A stretch of DNA of 64,000 bases from the NCBI RefSeq assembly GCF_009882935.1, contig NZ_WTVA01000003.1, forward strand, positions 346,715 to 410,714. The letters run 5' to 3'. Both the position numbers and the translations under genes were made by a program. Below are positions 18,655 to 28,047 of the stretch, piece by piece. The notes beneath the pieces are model-generated. The model was not told the origin of the DNA and searched no databases. It worked only from the letters and a program-made list of their open reading frames with translations. Source of the stretch: Sneathiella chungangensis (GTDB taxonomy: Bacteria; Pseudomonadota; Alphaproteobacteria; Sneathiellales; Sneathiellaceae). How positions within the stretch are numbered: position 1 is the first letter of the stretch; every line of letters begins with the position of its first letter.

Positions 18655-19824
18655 ATGATTGATATTTCCAGACGACACTTCATGGGCGCCATGGGGGCCA
18701 CAGTTGCCGCCTCGGCCATCGGCATGCCGGCCATTGCGGCGGGGAAAACCATCAAGGTCGGCGCGGTACAGCCCTTCTCCGGCGGGCTGGAGCTGTTCGG
18801 CAACCAGGCAAAGATGGGCCTCGATCTGGCGGTCGCCGAGATCAATGCCGCCGGCGGCATTCTAGGCCATGATGTCGAAATCCTCTATGAAGACAACAAG
18901 ACCGATCCGAAAACCTCGGTCGAGAAGGCGAAGAAACTGATCGAACGCGATGAAGTCATTGCGATTTCCGGTCCCATCACCTCGGCCGGGCGCGATGCCA
19001 TGGCGGCGACGATGGAGCGGGGCAAGACGCCGCTTCTCTATGCGACGAACTATGAGGGCGGCATCTGCAACCGCTACCTCTTCTCCTTCAATACGGTGCC
19101 GAATCAGGACACGGCGCCGCTGATCCCCTATCTCAAGGAGGAAGGCATCGGCGACAGCTATTACATGTTCGGCGCGGATTATGTCTGGCCACGCAACATG
19201 TTCAAGACGGCGAAAGGGATTATCGCCGATATCGGGGGCAGCACGCTGGGTGAGGAATATACGCCCTTCGGCGTCAAGGATTTCGCCCCGATCATCCGCA
19301 AGATCGCCGATTCCGGCGCGAAGATCCTGCTGTTTGCGCTGCCGGGCGCGGACGGCATCACCTTCATCAAGCAGGCGGAGGAATTCGGCCTCACCAAGAC
19401 GATGAAGATCGCTTTTCTCGGTTTCGCCGAAACCTATCTCGGCGCCTTCGGCCCGGGCAAGGGCGAGGGGATGTATGCCGGGGTTCCCATGGTCGCCAGC
19501 TCGCCGGAGCCGGGCGTCCAGGATTTCGTCGCCAAGATCCGCAAAGCCGCGGGCGATGACGCGGTGGTTTCCTTCTATGTGATGACGCATTATAATTCGC
19601 TGATTGCGCTCAAGGGCGGAATTGAAAAGGCGGGCAAGGTGGACCGGGAAGCGGCCATCGACGGCATGGCCGGGCTCTCCTTCACCATTCCGACAGGCCC
19701 GGCGATGATCACCGAGGACGATCATCACACGGCCATGAATATGTATATTGCCAAGACCGAGGATGGCACGCTGAAGGTGGCCAAGGAACTCGGCCTGATC
19801 AAGCCCGCGCCGCAGTGCGGCTAG
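18655..19824 (+). CDS. Periplasmic substrate-binding protein of HAAT-type ABC importer
   Basis: A 389-residue type 1 periplasmic binding protein. The N-terminus has a twin-arginine-like leader (S-R-R-H-F-M-G near residues 5-11, then a hydrophobic stretch ending A-I-A-A near 31), suggesting Tat or Sec export. The mature protein starts with K-V-G-A-V-Q-P-F-S-G-G, the LivJ/AmiC-like opening. It diverges from livGFHM and must be the partner binding protein. It heads an operon with an isochorismatase-fold hydrolase and an alpha/beta hydrolase, indicating uptake of a compound that is then hydrolysed. The ligand cannot be read from the sequence. Confidence 0.9.
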   Translation: MIDISRRHFMGAMGATVAASAIGMPAIAAGKTIKVGAVQPFSGGLELFGNQAKMGLDLAVAEINAAGGILGHDVEILYEDNKTDPKTSVEKAKKLIERDEVIAISGPITSAGRDAMAATMERGKTPLLYATNYEGGICNRYLFSFNTVPNQDTAPLIPYLKEEGIGDSYYMFGADYVWPRNMFKTAKGIIADIGGSTLGEEYTPFGVKDFAPIIRKIADSGAKILLFALPGADGITFIKQAEEFGLTKTMKIAFLGFAETYLGAFGPGKGEGMYAGVPMVASSPEPGVQDFVAKIRKAAGDDAVVSFYVMTHYNSLIALKGGIEKAGKVDREAAIDGMAGLSFTIPTGPAMITEDDHHTAMNMYIAKTEDGTLKVAKELGLIKPAPQCG

Positions 19825-19837
19825 GCAAGGAGAGAAA

Positions 19838-20575
19838 ATGACGACCCGCGACCTGACCAACGATCTGGCAGCGGCGATGCCGCTCAGCTTCGCCGATTTC
19901 GACCCGAGAGCCGAGGGCCGGAAAGCGGGGCTGGTGATCGTCGATGAGGTCAACGGCTTCGCCACCGTCGGGGCCGGGGCACTTGCGCCGCCGGCACCGA
20001 ATGAGCAGGTCTCAACAATGGTATCGGAAACGGTCAGCCTCGCCCGGCATTTCACGGCGCAGGGCTGGCCGATCCTCGCCTTCCTCGACACCCATATCCC
20101 CGGCAAGCCCGAGCCGCCCTATCCGCCGCATTGCGAGGCGGGCACCGGGGAGGAGGAACTGGTGCCGGAGCTTAAATGGCTGGAGCAGGACGCCAATACC
20201 ACGCTCGTCAGAAAGGACTGCATCAACGGCTTTATTGGCGCGACGCGCGCCGATGGCACGAACGCGGTAGCCGACTGGGTCAAGGCGAACGGGATCACCG
20301 ACCTTCTGGTCGTCGGGATCTGCACGGATATCTGCGTGATGGATTTCGTCCTGACGAGCTTGAGCGCCCGCAATCACGACATGATGCCGGGATTGAAGGA
20401 TATCCATGTCTATGACAGGGGCTGCTCGACCTACGATCTGCCGCGGAGCGTCGCCGAGGAGATCGGCTATGGCGCCACCGCCGCCCATCCGCAGGACGTG
20501 ACCCACTATATGGGGCTTTATTTCATGGCGAGCCGCGGCGCGCAGCTTGTCAACAAGGTGCTGCTTCCCGCATAA
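19838..20575 (+). CDS. Isochorismatase-family cysteine amidohydrolase
   Basis: A 245-residue cysteine hydrolase. The catalytic triad is visible: D in V-I-V-D-E near residue 33, K in V-R-K-D near 126, and C in G-I-C-T-D-I-C near residues 161-167. Family members include nicotinamidase, N-carbamoylsarcosine amidase, RutB and maleamate amidase; the E-V-N-G-F and C-I-N-G-F segments recall nicotinamidase-like enzymes. An AAGGAG site precedes the ATG, 13 bases after the binding-protein stop. Its place between a transporter component and a lactonase-like hydrolase favours a catabolic amide over NAD salvage, but this is inference. Confidence 0.85.
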   Translation: MTTRDLTNDLAAAMPLSFADFDPRAEGRKAGLVIVDEVNGFATVGAGALAPPAPNEQVSTMVSETVSLARHFTAQGWPILAFLDTHIPGKPEPPYPPHCEAGTGEEELVPELKWLEQDANTTLVRKDCINGFIGATRADGTNAVADWVKANGITDLLVVGICTDICVMDFVLTSLSARNHDMMPGLKDIHVYDRGCSTYDLPRSVAEEIGYGATAAHPQDVTHYMGLYFMASRGAQLVNKVLLPA

Positions 20576-20611
20576 TGATCCCGCCCGTCCAAAAATAACA
20601 AGGGAGAGATC

Positions 20612-21400
20612 ATGACAATCACGGCAAATGGAATAGAGTTTGAAACCAGCTTCGAAGGGCCGGAGGATGCACCTGTCGTCACGATGAGCCATTCGCTTTG
20701 CTGCGATCTCACCGCCTGGGACGAACTCGCCGAAGACCTCAAGAAAGACTATCGCGTGCTTCGCTATTCCTTGCGTGGCCATGGCAAGAGCGCGCCCATT
20801 CCCGGACCCTATGATTTCGGCATGCTGGCGGCCGATGTGGCATCGATCCAGAATGTCTATGGCGTGACGAAAAGCCATTTCGTCGGCCTCTCCATTGGCG
20901 GCATGATCGCGCAGGAATTCGCGCTCCGCTATCCGGACCGGGTCGACAGGCTGGTGATTTCGAGCTCCCTCTGCGCATTGCCTGACGGCGCGGCGGCGCT
21001 CTGGCCGGAACGCATCCGCCTCGCGGCGGAGCAGGGACTGGCGGCGACGGTCGAGCCGACCATGTCCCGCTGGTTCGTCGAAGGATCGCTTGAGGGACGG
21101 CCCGAGCTTGACGCGCGGGTCCGCAAGATGATCCTTGACACCTCTGTTGAGGGATATATCGGCTGCTGCCACGCGATTGCCGGTATTGACCTCAAGGACC
21201 GCATTCCGGCGATCAAGAGAAAGACCCTCGTCATTGTCGGGCGGGAGGATATGGGCACGCCGCTCAGTTCATCGGAACTGATCCACCGGCAGATTGAAGG
21301 ATCGAAACTGGTGGTCGTCGACAACGCGGCGCATCAGCTCGCCATCGACAAGCCGGAGATCTTTAACAAGGAAGTCCGCAAGCATCTGGCCGACGCCTAG
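20612..21400 (+). CDS. Alpha/beta hydrolase, 3-oxoadipate enol-lactonase-like
   Basis: A 262-residue alpha/beta hydrolase resembling PcaD. The oxyanion H-S-L-C-C region is near residue 30, the nucleophile serine is in G-L-S-I-G-G near residue 95, an acidic residue is in V-G-R-E-D near 213, and the histidine is in N-A-A-H-Q-L near 240. PcaD itself belongs to the beta-ketoadipate pathway, but no pca genes are here. RutD- and NicD-like amide or lactone hydrolases share this fold and also pair with isochorismatases. Third gene of the operon, with a GGGAG site. It ends in a 4-base tail-to-tail overlap with fghA. Confidence 0.82.
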   Translation: MTITANGIEFETSFEGPEDAPVVTMSHSLCCDLTAWDELAEDLKKDYRVLRYSLRGHGKSAPIPGPYDFGMLAADVASIQNVYGVTKSHFVGLSIGGMIAQEFALRYPDRVDRLVISSSLCALPDGAAALWPERIRLAAEQGLAATVEPTMSRWFVEGSLEGRPELDARVRKMILDTSVEGYIGCCHAIAGIDLKDRIPAIKRKTLVIVGREDMGTPLSSSELIHRQIEGSKLVVVDNAAHQLAIDKPEIFNKEVRKHLADA

Positions 21401-22236
21401 GTCCCCGTCAAATGCGCCGCATGATGGCGGATATGATCTTCCATGAAAGTCTGGATGAAATAATAGCTGTGATCATAGCCGTCCTGCCGCCGGAGGGTGA
21501 GGGGCTGTCCCGCTTCCTTGCAGGCCGCCTCGAATATCTCCGGTTTTAGCTGCTCGCACAGGAACTGGTCGGCCGTTCCCTGATCGATCAGGATATGCGG
21601 GGCGCGCTTGCCGTTCTTGACAAGCGCCGTCGCGTCATACTCTGCCCAACTGGCTTGGTCGGTCCCGAGATAGCCGGTGAAGGCCTTTTGCCCCCACGGG
21701 CATTGCATGGGGGAGGAAATCGGCGCGAAGGCGGAGACGGATTTATAGAGTTCCGGATTTTTAAGCGCGATCGTCAATGCGCCATGCCCGCCCATGGAAT
21801 GACCGAAAATGCCTGTCCGGTCGGGATCGGCTGGAAATTTCTCGTTGATCAGCAGGCGAAGCTCGTCCCGGATATAGCTGTACATCCGGTAGCAGTCGGC
21901 CCAGGGCTCCATGACCGCATCGAGATAGAACCCGGCTCCGGTGCCGAAGTCCCAGTCATCTTCTTCCCCCGGCAGGCCGACACCGCGCGGGCTGGTGTCC
22001 GGCATGACCAGCATCAGACCATGCTCCGCCGCAACGCGCTGCGCGCCCGCCTTGATGGTGGCGGTTTCCTCCGTGCAGGTAAGGCCCGCAAGGTAATAAA
22101 GAACGGGCACGGAGGCCGATGTCGCCGCGGGCGGCAGATAGACGGCGAACCGCATCTCGGAGCCCGTCTCGGCGGAGTCATGGGCATAGAAGCCCTGAAT
22201 GCAGCCGAAGCAGGCCTGCTCGGAAAGGGTTTTCAT
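21397..22236 (-). CDS. fghA: S-formylglutathione hydrolase
   Basis: A 279-residue esterase-D-type alpha/beta hydrolase that releases formate and glutathione from S-formylglutathione. The nucleophile serine is in G-H-S-M-G-G-H near residue 146, and the C-terminal histidine is in G-Y-D-H-S-Y near 256. C-F-G-C near residues 9-12 is a feature near the family N-terminus. The start is ambiguous: ATG at 22236 (chosen) or an in-frame TTG at 22248. It directly follows adhC, forming the second step of glutathione-linked formaldehyde oxidation. Confidence 0.93.
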   Translation of the reverse strand: MKTLSEQACFGCIQGFYAHDSAETGSEMRFAVYLPPAATSASVPVLYYLAGLTCTEETATIKAGAQRVAAEHGLMLVMPDTSPRGVGLPGEEDDWDFGTGAGFYLDAVMEPWADCYRMYSYIRDELRLLINEKFPADPDRTGIFGHSMGGHGALTIALKNPELYKSVSAFAPISSPMQCPWGQKAFTGYLGTDQASWAEYDATALVKNGKRAPHILIDQGTADQFLCEQLKPEIFEAACKEAGQPLTLRRQDGYDHSYYFIQTFMEDHIRHHAAHLTGT

Positions 22237-22244
22237 CGCCGCGC

Positions 22245-23354
22245 TCAAAAAGTGACGACGCTGCGGATGGATTTACCCTCATGCATCAGGTCGAACCCCT
22301 CGTTGATTTTTTCAAGAGGCATGACATGGGTGATCAGGTCATCGATATTGATCTTGCCATCCATATACCAGTCGACGATTTTCGGAACGTCCGTGCGGCC
22401 CTTGGCGCCACCGAAGGCCGTGCCTTTCCAGACGCGTCCCGTCACCAGCTGGAACGGTCGGGTGGAGATTTCCTGACCCGCGCCCGCAACGCCGATGATA
22501 ATGCTCTCTCCCCAGCCCTTGTGACAGCATTCCAGCGCCTGGCGCATGACATTGACATTGCCGATGCATTCAAACGAGTAATCCGCGCCGCCCTTGGTGA
22601 GATCGACGAGATAGGGAACGATATCGCCTTCGACCTCTTTCGGGTTGACGAAATGGGTCATGCCGAACTTCTCGCCAAGCGCTTTTCGCGCGGGGTTAAG
22701 ATCGACACCGACGATCATGTCGGCGCCAGTGAGGCGCGCGCCCTGAATGACATTGAGGCCGATGCCGCCAAGACCGAATACGACCACGTTATCGCCGGGC
22801 TTGACCTTCGCCGTATTGATGACCGCGCCGATGCCGGTGGTGACGCCGCAGCCAATATAGCAGACCTTGTCGAACGGCGCGTCCTCGCGGATCTTGGCGA
22901 GCGCGATTTCCGGCACGACCGTATAGTTCGCGAAGGTCGAGCAGCCCATGTAATGGAAGACCTTCTCGCCATTGATCTTGAAGCGGCTGGTCCCGTCGGG
23001 CATCAGGCCCTGACCCTGCGTGACGCGGATCGCCTGACAGAGGTTGGTCTTGCCACTGGTGCAGTAATCACACTGGCGGCATTCCGGGGTATAAAGCGGG
23101 ATGACATGATCGCCTTTTTTCAGGCTCGTGACGCCCGGTCCCACATCGACGACGATGCCTGCGCCCTCATGACCGAGGATGGCGGGGAAGATGCCTTCCG
23201 GGTCTTCGCCCGACAGGGTGAAGGCGTCCGTATGGCACAGGCCGCTCGCCTTGATCTCGACCAGCACTTCGCCCTCGCGCGGGCCATCAAGCGTGACGGT
23301 TTCGATTGTAAGGGGTGCGCCGGCTTTATGGGCGACTGCCGCTTTTACATCCAT
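22245..23354 (-). CDS. adhC: S-(hydroxymethyl)glutathione dehydrogenase / class III alcohol dehydrogenase
   Basis: A 369-residue zinc MDR enzyme oxidising the formaldehyde-glutathione adduct to S-formylglutathione. The catalytic zinc ligands are C in G-L-C-H-T-D near residue 38, H-E in G-H-E-G near 60 and C in I-G-C-G-V near 168. The structural zinc cysteines are in C-R-Q-C-D-Y-C near 90-96. The NAD motif G-L-G-G-I-G is near residue 193. A GAGGGA site precedes the ATG. It probably detoxifies formaldehyde from the methylamine oxidases encoded in this window; that link is inferred. Confidence 0.95.
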   Translation of the reverse strand: MDVKAAVAHKAGAPLTIETVTLDGPREGEVLVEIKASGLCHTDAFTLSGEDPEGIFPAILGHEGAGIVVDVGPGVTSLKKGDHVIPLYTPECRQCDYCTSGKTNLCQAIRVTQGQGLMPDGTSRFKINGEKVFHYMGCSTFANYTVVPEIALAKIREDAPFDKVCYIGCGVTTGIGAVINTAKVKPGDNVVVFGLGGIGLNVIQGARLTGADMIVGVDLNPARKALGEKFGMTHFVNPKEVEGDIVPYLVDLTKGGADYSFECIGNVNVMRQALECCHKGWGESIIIGVAGAGQEISTRPFQLVTGRVWKGTAFGGAKGRTDVPKIVDWYMDGKINIDDLITHVMPLEKINEGFDLMHEGKSIRSVVTF

Positions 23355-23469
23355 TTCTCATTCCCTCGCGATTAGACTGATGTTTCCCCCGAGTTTGCAG
23401 ATTTAGGGCTGTCGAAGCAAGGCCTTTCCCGTTAAACTTCATGGGCTTTTCAAAGGGCAGGAGCGACGG

Positions 23470-24576
23470 ATGAAAATCGACGGAATACCCTATCGGAGTA
23501 TTTGGCTTAAGGATGACGGCTGGTCCGTCGGCATTATCGATCAGACACGGCTGCCCCATGAATTTCGCATTGAACGGCTGACGACGCTGGGGGACGCGGC
23601 CCATGCAATCAAGGCGATGCTGGTGCGGGGCGCGCCGCTGATCGGGGCGACGGCGGCCTATGGCATTTGCCTCGGTCTTAGAGCGGATACAGGGGATGCC
23701 GCCCTTGAGAACATGTCCGAGACATTGATCGCGACGCGACCAACGGCGGTCAACCTTCGATGGGCGATCCGCGCGATGCGGGAGTTGCTCCTGCCGCTGT
23801 CCGAAGCCGAGCGGGTCTCGGCGGCCTATGAGAAGGCGGCGCAAATCTGCGATGAGGATGTCGCGATCAACAGCGCCATCGGCGATCACGGGCTGGAGGT
23901 TTTTCGGCAAATTTGGGAGGCGAAGGGCAAGACGGGCAAGCTCAATATCCTGACCCATTGCAACGCGGGCTGGCTGGCGACGGTGGATTGGGGAACGGCA
24001 CTCTCGCCGATCTACAAGGCCCATGATGCGGGCATTCCAGTGCATGTCTGGGTCGATGAGACGCGGCCGCGTAACCAGGGGGCCCATCTCACCTGCTGGG
24101 AACTCGGCAAGCATGGGGTCGATCATACGCTCATCGTCGATAATGTCGGCGGCCATCTGATGCAGCATGGCCTCGTCGATCTCTGCATCACCGGCACGGA
24201 CCGGACGACGGCGGCGGGAGATGTCTGCAACAAGGTCGGCACCTATCTGAAGGCGCTCGCGGCGAAAGATAACAATGTGCCCTTTTATGTGGCGTTGCCG
24301 GGCCCGACCATCGACTGGGAGTTTGAGGACGGAGTAAAGGATATCCCGATTGAGATCCGCGACGGCCACGAGGTCGACTATATTCAGGGATTGGACCGAA
24401 CCGGCGCTGTCAGCGAAGTGCGGATATTGCCCGAGGAGAGTGGGTCCGCCAACTATGCCTTTGATGTCACCCCGGCGCGGCTGGTGACCGGTCTGATTAC
24501 CGAGCGCGGTGTCGCCGAGGCCTCGAAAGAGGGGCTCGCGCGTCTTTATGGTCAGTCGGTATATAAGGCGAGTTGA
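23470..24576 (+). CDS. mtnA: S-methyl-5-thioribose-1-phosphate isomerase
   Basis: A 368-residue enzyme of the methionine salvage pathway, converting methylthioribose-1-phosphate to the ribulose form. It shows R-G-A-P-L-I-G near residue 51, the catalytic cysteine in T-H-C-N-A-G near 160, the catalytic aspartate in T-G-T-D-R near 243 and N-K-V-G-T-Y near 254. CAGGAG precedes the ATG. No other mtn genes are present here. Its 3' end overlaps the convergent denD-like gene by 25 bases. Confidence 0.93.
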   Translation: MKIDGIPYRSIWLKDDGWSVGIIDQTRLPHEFRIERLTTLGDAAHAIKAMLVRGAPLIGATAAYGICLGLRADTGDAALENMSETLIATRPTAVNLRWAIRAMRELLLPLSEAERVSAAYEKAAQICDEDVAINSAIGDHGLEVFRQIWEAKGKTGKLNILTHCNAGWLATVDWGTALSPIYKAHDAGIPVHVWVDETRPRNQGAHLTCWELGKHGVDHTLIVDNVGGHLMQHGLVDLCITGTDRTTAAGDVCNKVGTYLKALAAKDNNVPFYVALPGPTIDWEFEDGVKDIPIEIRDGHEVDYIQGLDRTGAVSEVRILPEESGSANYAFDVTPARLVTGLITERGVAEASKEGLARLYGQSVYKAS

Positions 24577-25547
24577 TCCTCGAGGTCGTCTTCGATAAAG
24601 GCACGAACCATCTCATCGAGACTGTCGTCCTTCTCGAAGCCGAGCTTTTCCGCACGCGCCGATTGCGTCGCTTTCGGCCAGCCATCGACGATTTTCTGGA
24701 TGGCGGGATCGGGCTGCCAGAGGATCTTTCCAAGCTGCCGGTTGCCCTTATGCCGCTCCACTGCTACCGCCATCTCGCCCGCCGTGATGGATATGCCGGG
24801 AAGCAGGAGGGAGCGGGTGGGCCCGAACGCCTCTGCCGGGAGCTCTTGGGCATGGATCAGGGCCGCAATAATCTTGGCGGGGGACATGCAGGCCATCGGC
24901 GTTGCCTCGCTCACCGGGCAGATGGCATCGCGGCCGCAAAGTGGCTCCCGGATCATCGAACTGGCCCAGGTTGAGGCCGCTTTGTTGGGAAGGCCGGTGC
25001 GCACGGAAATCGTCGGCAGGCGCAGCGACCGCCCGTCAATATATCCCTTGCGGCTGTAGTCCTGCACCAGCAACTCTCCCATCACCTTCGCCGTGCCGTA
25101 GGAGGTTTGCGGTACCTGCGCCGTCGCATCCGTCACCACATCGGGAAGGCCGCCGCCATAGGTCGCGACGGAACTCGTAAACAGGAGTTTCGGCGCATGG
25201 GGGAGGGCGCGCGCCGCCTCCAGCACATGGCGGGTGCCATCGAGATTGATGCGGTAGCCGAGATCGAAATCATCCTCCGCTTGGGCGCTCACCACGGCGG
25301 CGAGATGAAAGATGCTTGCTGTCTCCTCGTCGATCAGCCTCGTCACTGTCTCCGCATCAGAAATATCCCCGGAGATATAGCGGAGGCGGTCATCCACGAT
25401 ATCGATGTCCGGCGCGATATCGAAAAGGACCAGCTCCGTAATTTTTTCCTGGGTGCCTTCGGGACCAGTCAGGCGGCCGCGCGTCAGCAGGGATTTCGCG
25501 AGCCTTTTTCCGAGAAATCCCGCGCCGCCGGTGATCACGATCTTCAT
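24552..25547 (-). CDS. denD: NAD-dependent epimerase/dehydratase, D-erythronate dehydrogenase-like
   Basis: A 331-residue extended short-chain dehydrogenase. The NAD motif G-G-A-G-F-L-G is near residues 7-13, V-L-F-D-I near 38, H-L-A-A-V-V near 77, the catalytic serine region T-S-S-V-A near 120, and Y-G-T-A-K near residue 145 supplies Tyr and Lys. The overall pattern, including P-T-I-S-V-R and L-P-G-I-S-I-T, matches DenD, which oxidises D-erythronate in tetronate catabolism. An AAGGAAA site supports the start at 25547, which overlaps the upstream gene's stop (ATGA). No den/otn kinase partner genes are seen, so the role could differ. Confidence 0.75.
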   Translation of the reverse strand: MKIVITGGAGFLGKRLAKSLLTRGRLTGPEGTQEKITELVLFDIAPDIDIVDDRLRYISGDISDAETVTRLIDEETASIFHLAAVVSAQAEDDFDLGYRINLDGTRHVLEAARALPHAPKLLFTSSVATYGGGLPDVVTDATAQVPQTSYGTAKVMGELLVQDYSRKGYIDGRSLRLPTISVRTGLPNKAASTWASSMIREPLCGRDAICPVSEATPMACMSPAKIIAALIHAQELPAEAFGPTRSLLLPGISITAGEMAVAVERHKGNRQLGKILWQPDPAIQKIVDGWPKATQSARAEKLGFEKDDSLDEMVRAFIEDDLEDQLALYTD

Positions 25548-26599
25548 GCGGATTTCCTTTCCCGGATGCGCCATTCAAAACAGTCGTCGCCATAATCCTG
25601 CCGCTGCAGGACTTCCAGCACCAGATAGCGGTTATGCACGGCAAGGGCCCCCTGCCAAAGCTGGTTCCAGCTATCGAAAACACTGGCCGGATGCGGGCCG
25701 GTGCCGCGCATCAGGCGCCAGCCTTTCTGCCGGACAATGAACGCATCGCCGTCCCTTGCCATCTCCACCTCGTCATCATGGCCGTCGATCATCCCGGCGA
25801 GATAGCGGGCAAAACCCTCGATGCTGTCGCCGGTGATGCCAAGGGTATCGGCGGTCTGGCGATAAAACTGCTTGCCGATCAGCTGCGCAGTGATGCCGCC
25901 AAAGGCGGTTGTTTCCATCGGGCCATACAGATCGCCCAGAACAATCAGGCTGTTCTTAACGTATTCCATGGAATAATTCCGATTGGCCTTTTGCAGCCGT
26001 TCCTCCGGCCAGGTGGAGGTGTCCAGCGTCGGCGCGGCGGAGGGGTCGAAGGGCGGCGCTATCTCGCCGGGCGCGAACTGCAATCTTTCCTCCGGCGTGA
26101 GGTCGTGATCGAAGACCTTGAAATAGCCGGCCATGCCATATTGCCCGTCCATATCCTGCGAGGTGCAGGCGAAGCCGAGACGCGAGTTTTTGAGGCTGAC
26201 GCCATTCTGGGCGTACCAGCCTTTCAGGTATCCGTGATTGACCTCCAGCGGGACGCCGCAAATGGCCGCCCCGTCGTAGATCCAGCGGGGATGACAGAAA
26301 TGCACCCAGGCTTTCTCATCGCTCTCATACATATATTCCACGGGCACGCCGCCGACCCCGTTGGAGAGATAATGATACTGCGCGCAGGCGACCGCGTCGG
26401 GCAGGTTCGAAAGCCCCAGCTTTTCGAAACTGGAGAGGAATTTTTCATGATGCTGGCGGCGGAAGACGTGGAAGGAGAGGTCCCCGGCGGCCGTATGGCT
26501 CTTACGGCTCGCAAGGGTGAGCAGCAACCCGGTGAAATAGGCGTGATACAGGGTGGCGACGGCTTCATACCTGTCTTTCTTGGTGGAGGTGTCCAGCAT
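25544..26599 (-). CDS. Unrecognised 351-residue protein coupled to denD-like gene
   Basis: I do not recognise this family with confidence. The protein is soluble, rich in aromatic residues (Trp, Tyr, Phe) and histidine, with no signal peptide or membrane segment. Notable pieces are F-H-V-F-R-R-Q-H-H near residue 43, W-V-H-F-C-H-P-R-W near 97, F-G-G-I-T-A near 232, and a C-terminal G-D-D-C-F-E-W-R-I. The conserved-looking C-terminal cysteine recalls the ends of ATC-hydrolase or 4VR-type domains, but that is weak. Its stop overlaps the denD-like start, so the two are co-translated and may act on one substrate. It diverges from paaA. Confidence 0.7.
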   Translation of the reverse strand: MLDTSTKKDRYEAVATLYHAYFTGLLLTLASRKSHTAAGDLSFHVFRRQHHEKFLSSFEKLGLSNLPDAVACAQYHYLSNGVGGVPVEYMYESDEKAWVHFCHPRWIYDGAAICGVPLEVNHGYLKGWYAQNGVSLKNSRLGFACTSQDMDGQYGMAGYFKVFDHDLTPEERLQFAPGEIAPPFDPSAAPTLDTSTWPEERLQKANRNYSMEYVKNSLIVLGDLYGPMETTAFGGITAQLIGKQFYRQTADTLGITGDSIEGFARYLAGMIDGHDDEVEMARDGDAFIVRQKGWRLMRGTGPHPASVFDSWNQLWQGALAVHNRYLVLEVLQRQDYGDDCFEWRIRERKSA

Positions 26600-26696
26600 G
26601 GCTTCATCCCGATCCGGTTATCGTTTTTATTCTTCAAGATGCGCAAATTATACATCGGCCACGGCTTTTCGCCAGTGGGGGGTGGGGATATAATTT

Positions 26697-26737
26697 ACGA
26701 TACAAAATGAATTGAAAAAATATCAAAAATGTATCAT
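26697..26737. promoter_or_regulatory. Inverted repeat upstream of paaA, candidate Paa regulator operator
   Basis: TAYGATACA occurs in inverted orientation at about 26697-26704 and 26730-26737, with the cores GATACA (26699-26704) and TGTATC (26730-26735) exact complements. TTGAAA at 26712-26717 between them could be a -35 element. The position, 33-70 bases before the paaA ATG, suits a PaaR/PaaX-type repressor. No such regulator gene is adjacent. Confidence 0.4.
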
Positions 26738-26769
26738 ATAGAGGGTAATCTGATTGGGAGAGATGATGT

Positions 26770-27729
26770 ATGGATGCAATCAACAAGGAGCCCGAGGCGC
26801 TTGAAGCCGCCTTTCAGGCCAAGGTCGACGCCGAGCAGCGGATCGAGCCCAAGGACTGGATGCCGGAGAAATACCGCCAGACGCTGATCCGGCAGATGTC
26901 GCAGCATGCGCATTCGGAAGTGGTCGGCATGCTGCCCGAGGGCAACTGGCTGACCCGTGCGCCAAGCCTGAAGCGCAAGGCCATCCTGATGGCGAAAATT
27001 CAGGACGAGGGCGGGCACGGCCTCTATCTCTACAGCGCGGCGGAAACCCTCGGTATTTCCCGCGACGAGATGTTCGAGCAACTGCATAGCGGCAAGGCGA
27101 AATATTCCACCATCTTCAATTATCCGACGCTGAGCTGGGCGGATATCGGCGCCATTGGCTGGCTGGTCGACGGCGCGGCGATCGTCAACCAAATCGCGCT
27201 CTGCCGTTGCTCATACGGGCCGTATGCGCGGGCGATGATCCGCATCTGCAAGGAGGAAAGTTTCCATCAGCGTCAGGGATACGAGATCATGATGACAATG
27301 GCGCAAGGCACAAAAGAACAACGGGAGATGGCGCAGGATGCGTTGAACCGCTGGTGGTGGCCGACCCTGATGATGTTCGGCCCACATGATCGGGAATCCG
27401 CCCATTCCGGCCAGTCCATGAAATGGAAGATCAAGCGCCAGTCCAACGACGATCTCCGCCAGAAATTCATCGATGCGACGGTGCCGCAGGCGGAATTCCT
27501 GGGCCTGAGGATTCCCGACGACAAGCTTAAATGGAATGAGGAGCGGGGCCATTATGATTTCGGCGAGATCGACTGGGAGGAATTCCGCAGCGTCGTGAAC
27601 GGCAACGGCCTCTGTAACCGCGAACGGCTTCAGGCCCGCGTTGATGCCCATGACGGCGGCCGCTGGGTGCGCGAGGCGGCGCTTGCCCATGCGGCGAAGA
27701 AGGAAGCCCGCAAAGTCGAAGCCGCGTAA
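26770..27729 (+). CDS. paaA: Phenylacetyl-CoA 1,2-epoxidase catalytic subunit
   Basis: A 319-residue ferritin-like diiron subunit that epoxidises the aromatic ring of phenylacetyl-CoA. Candidate iron ligands are in Q-D-E-G-G-H near residues 78-83 and E-E-S-F-H near 161-165. W-M-P-E-K-Y near 30 and the C-terminal lysine/alanine-rich tail are typical. A GGGAGAG site sits 8 bases before the ATG. It is first of paaABCDE, with paaB 13 bases after its stop. Confidence 0.96.
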   Translation: MDAINKEPEALEAAFQAKVDAEQRIEPKDWMPEKYRQTLIRQMSQHAHSEVVGMLPEGNWLTRAPSLKRKAILMAKIQDEGGHGLYLYSAAETLGISRDEMFEQLHSGKAKYSTIFNYPTLSWADIGAIGWLVDGAAIVNQIALCRCSYGPYARAMIRICKEESFHQRQGYEIMMTMAQGTKEQREMAQDALNRWWWPTLMMFGPHDRESAHSGQSMKWKIKRQSNDDLRQKFIDATVPQAEFLGLRIPDDKLKWNEERGHYDFGEIDWEEFRSVVNGNGLCNRERLQARVDAHDGGRWVREAALAHAAKKEARKVEAA

Positions 27730-27742
27730 GGAGATTTTTGAT

Positions 27743-28039
27743 ATGAGTAGCGAGACGAAAAGCGAGCTTCCGCTCTATGAGGTTTTCATCCGCAGCAAGA
27801 ACGGCCTCGATCACAAGCATGTCGGCAGCCTGCATGCGGCGGATGCGGAAATGGCGCTCACCAACGCGCGGGATGTCTATACCCGGCGCGGGGAAGGGGT
27901 CAGCATCTGGGTGGTGAAATCGACCGATATCGTCGCCTCCTCGCCGGAGGATAGGGGCAGCTTTTATGAGCCGAGCGACGACAAGCTGTACCGCCATCCC
28001 ACCTTCTTCAAGCTGCCCGACGAAGTCGGCCATATGTGA
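27743..28039 (+). CDS. paaB: Phenylacetyl-CoA epoxidase structural subunit PaaB
   Basis: A 98-residue subunit with Y-E-V-F-I-R near residue 11, the family motif H-K-H-V-G-S-L-H-A-A-D near residues 22-32 and a C-terminal H-P-T-F-F-K. The start at 27743 gives the usual length; a longer frame extends back into paaA but has no support. PaaB is needed for the epoxidase complex, probably as a bridge for the reductase. Confidence 0.95.
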   Translation: MSSETKSELPLYEVFIRSKNGLDHKHVGSLHAADAEMALTNARDVYTRRGEGVSIWVVKSTDIVASSPEDRGSFYEPSDDKLYRHPTFFKLPDEVGHM

Positions 28040-28047
28040 GGTGCGGC

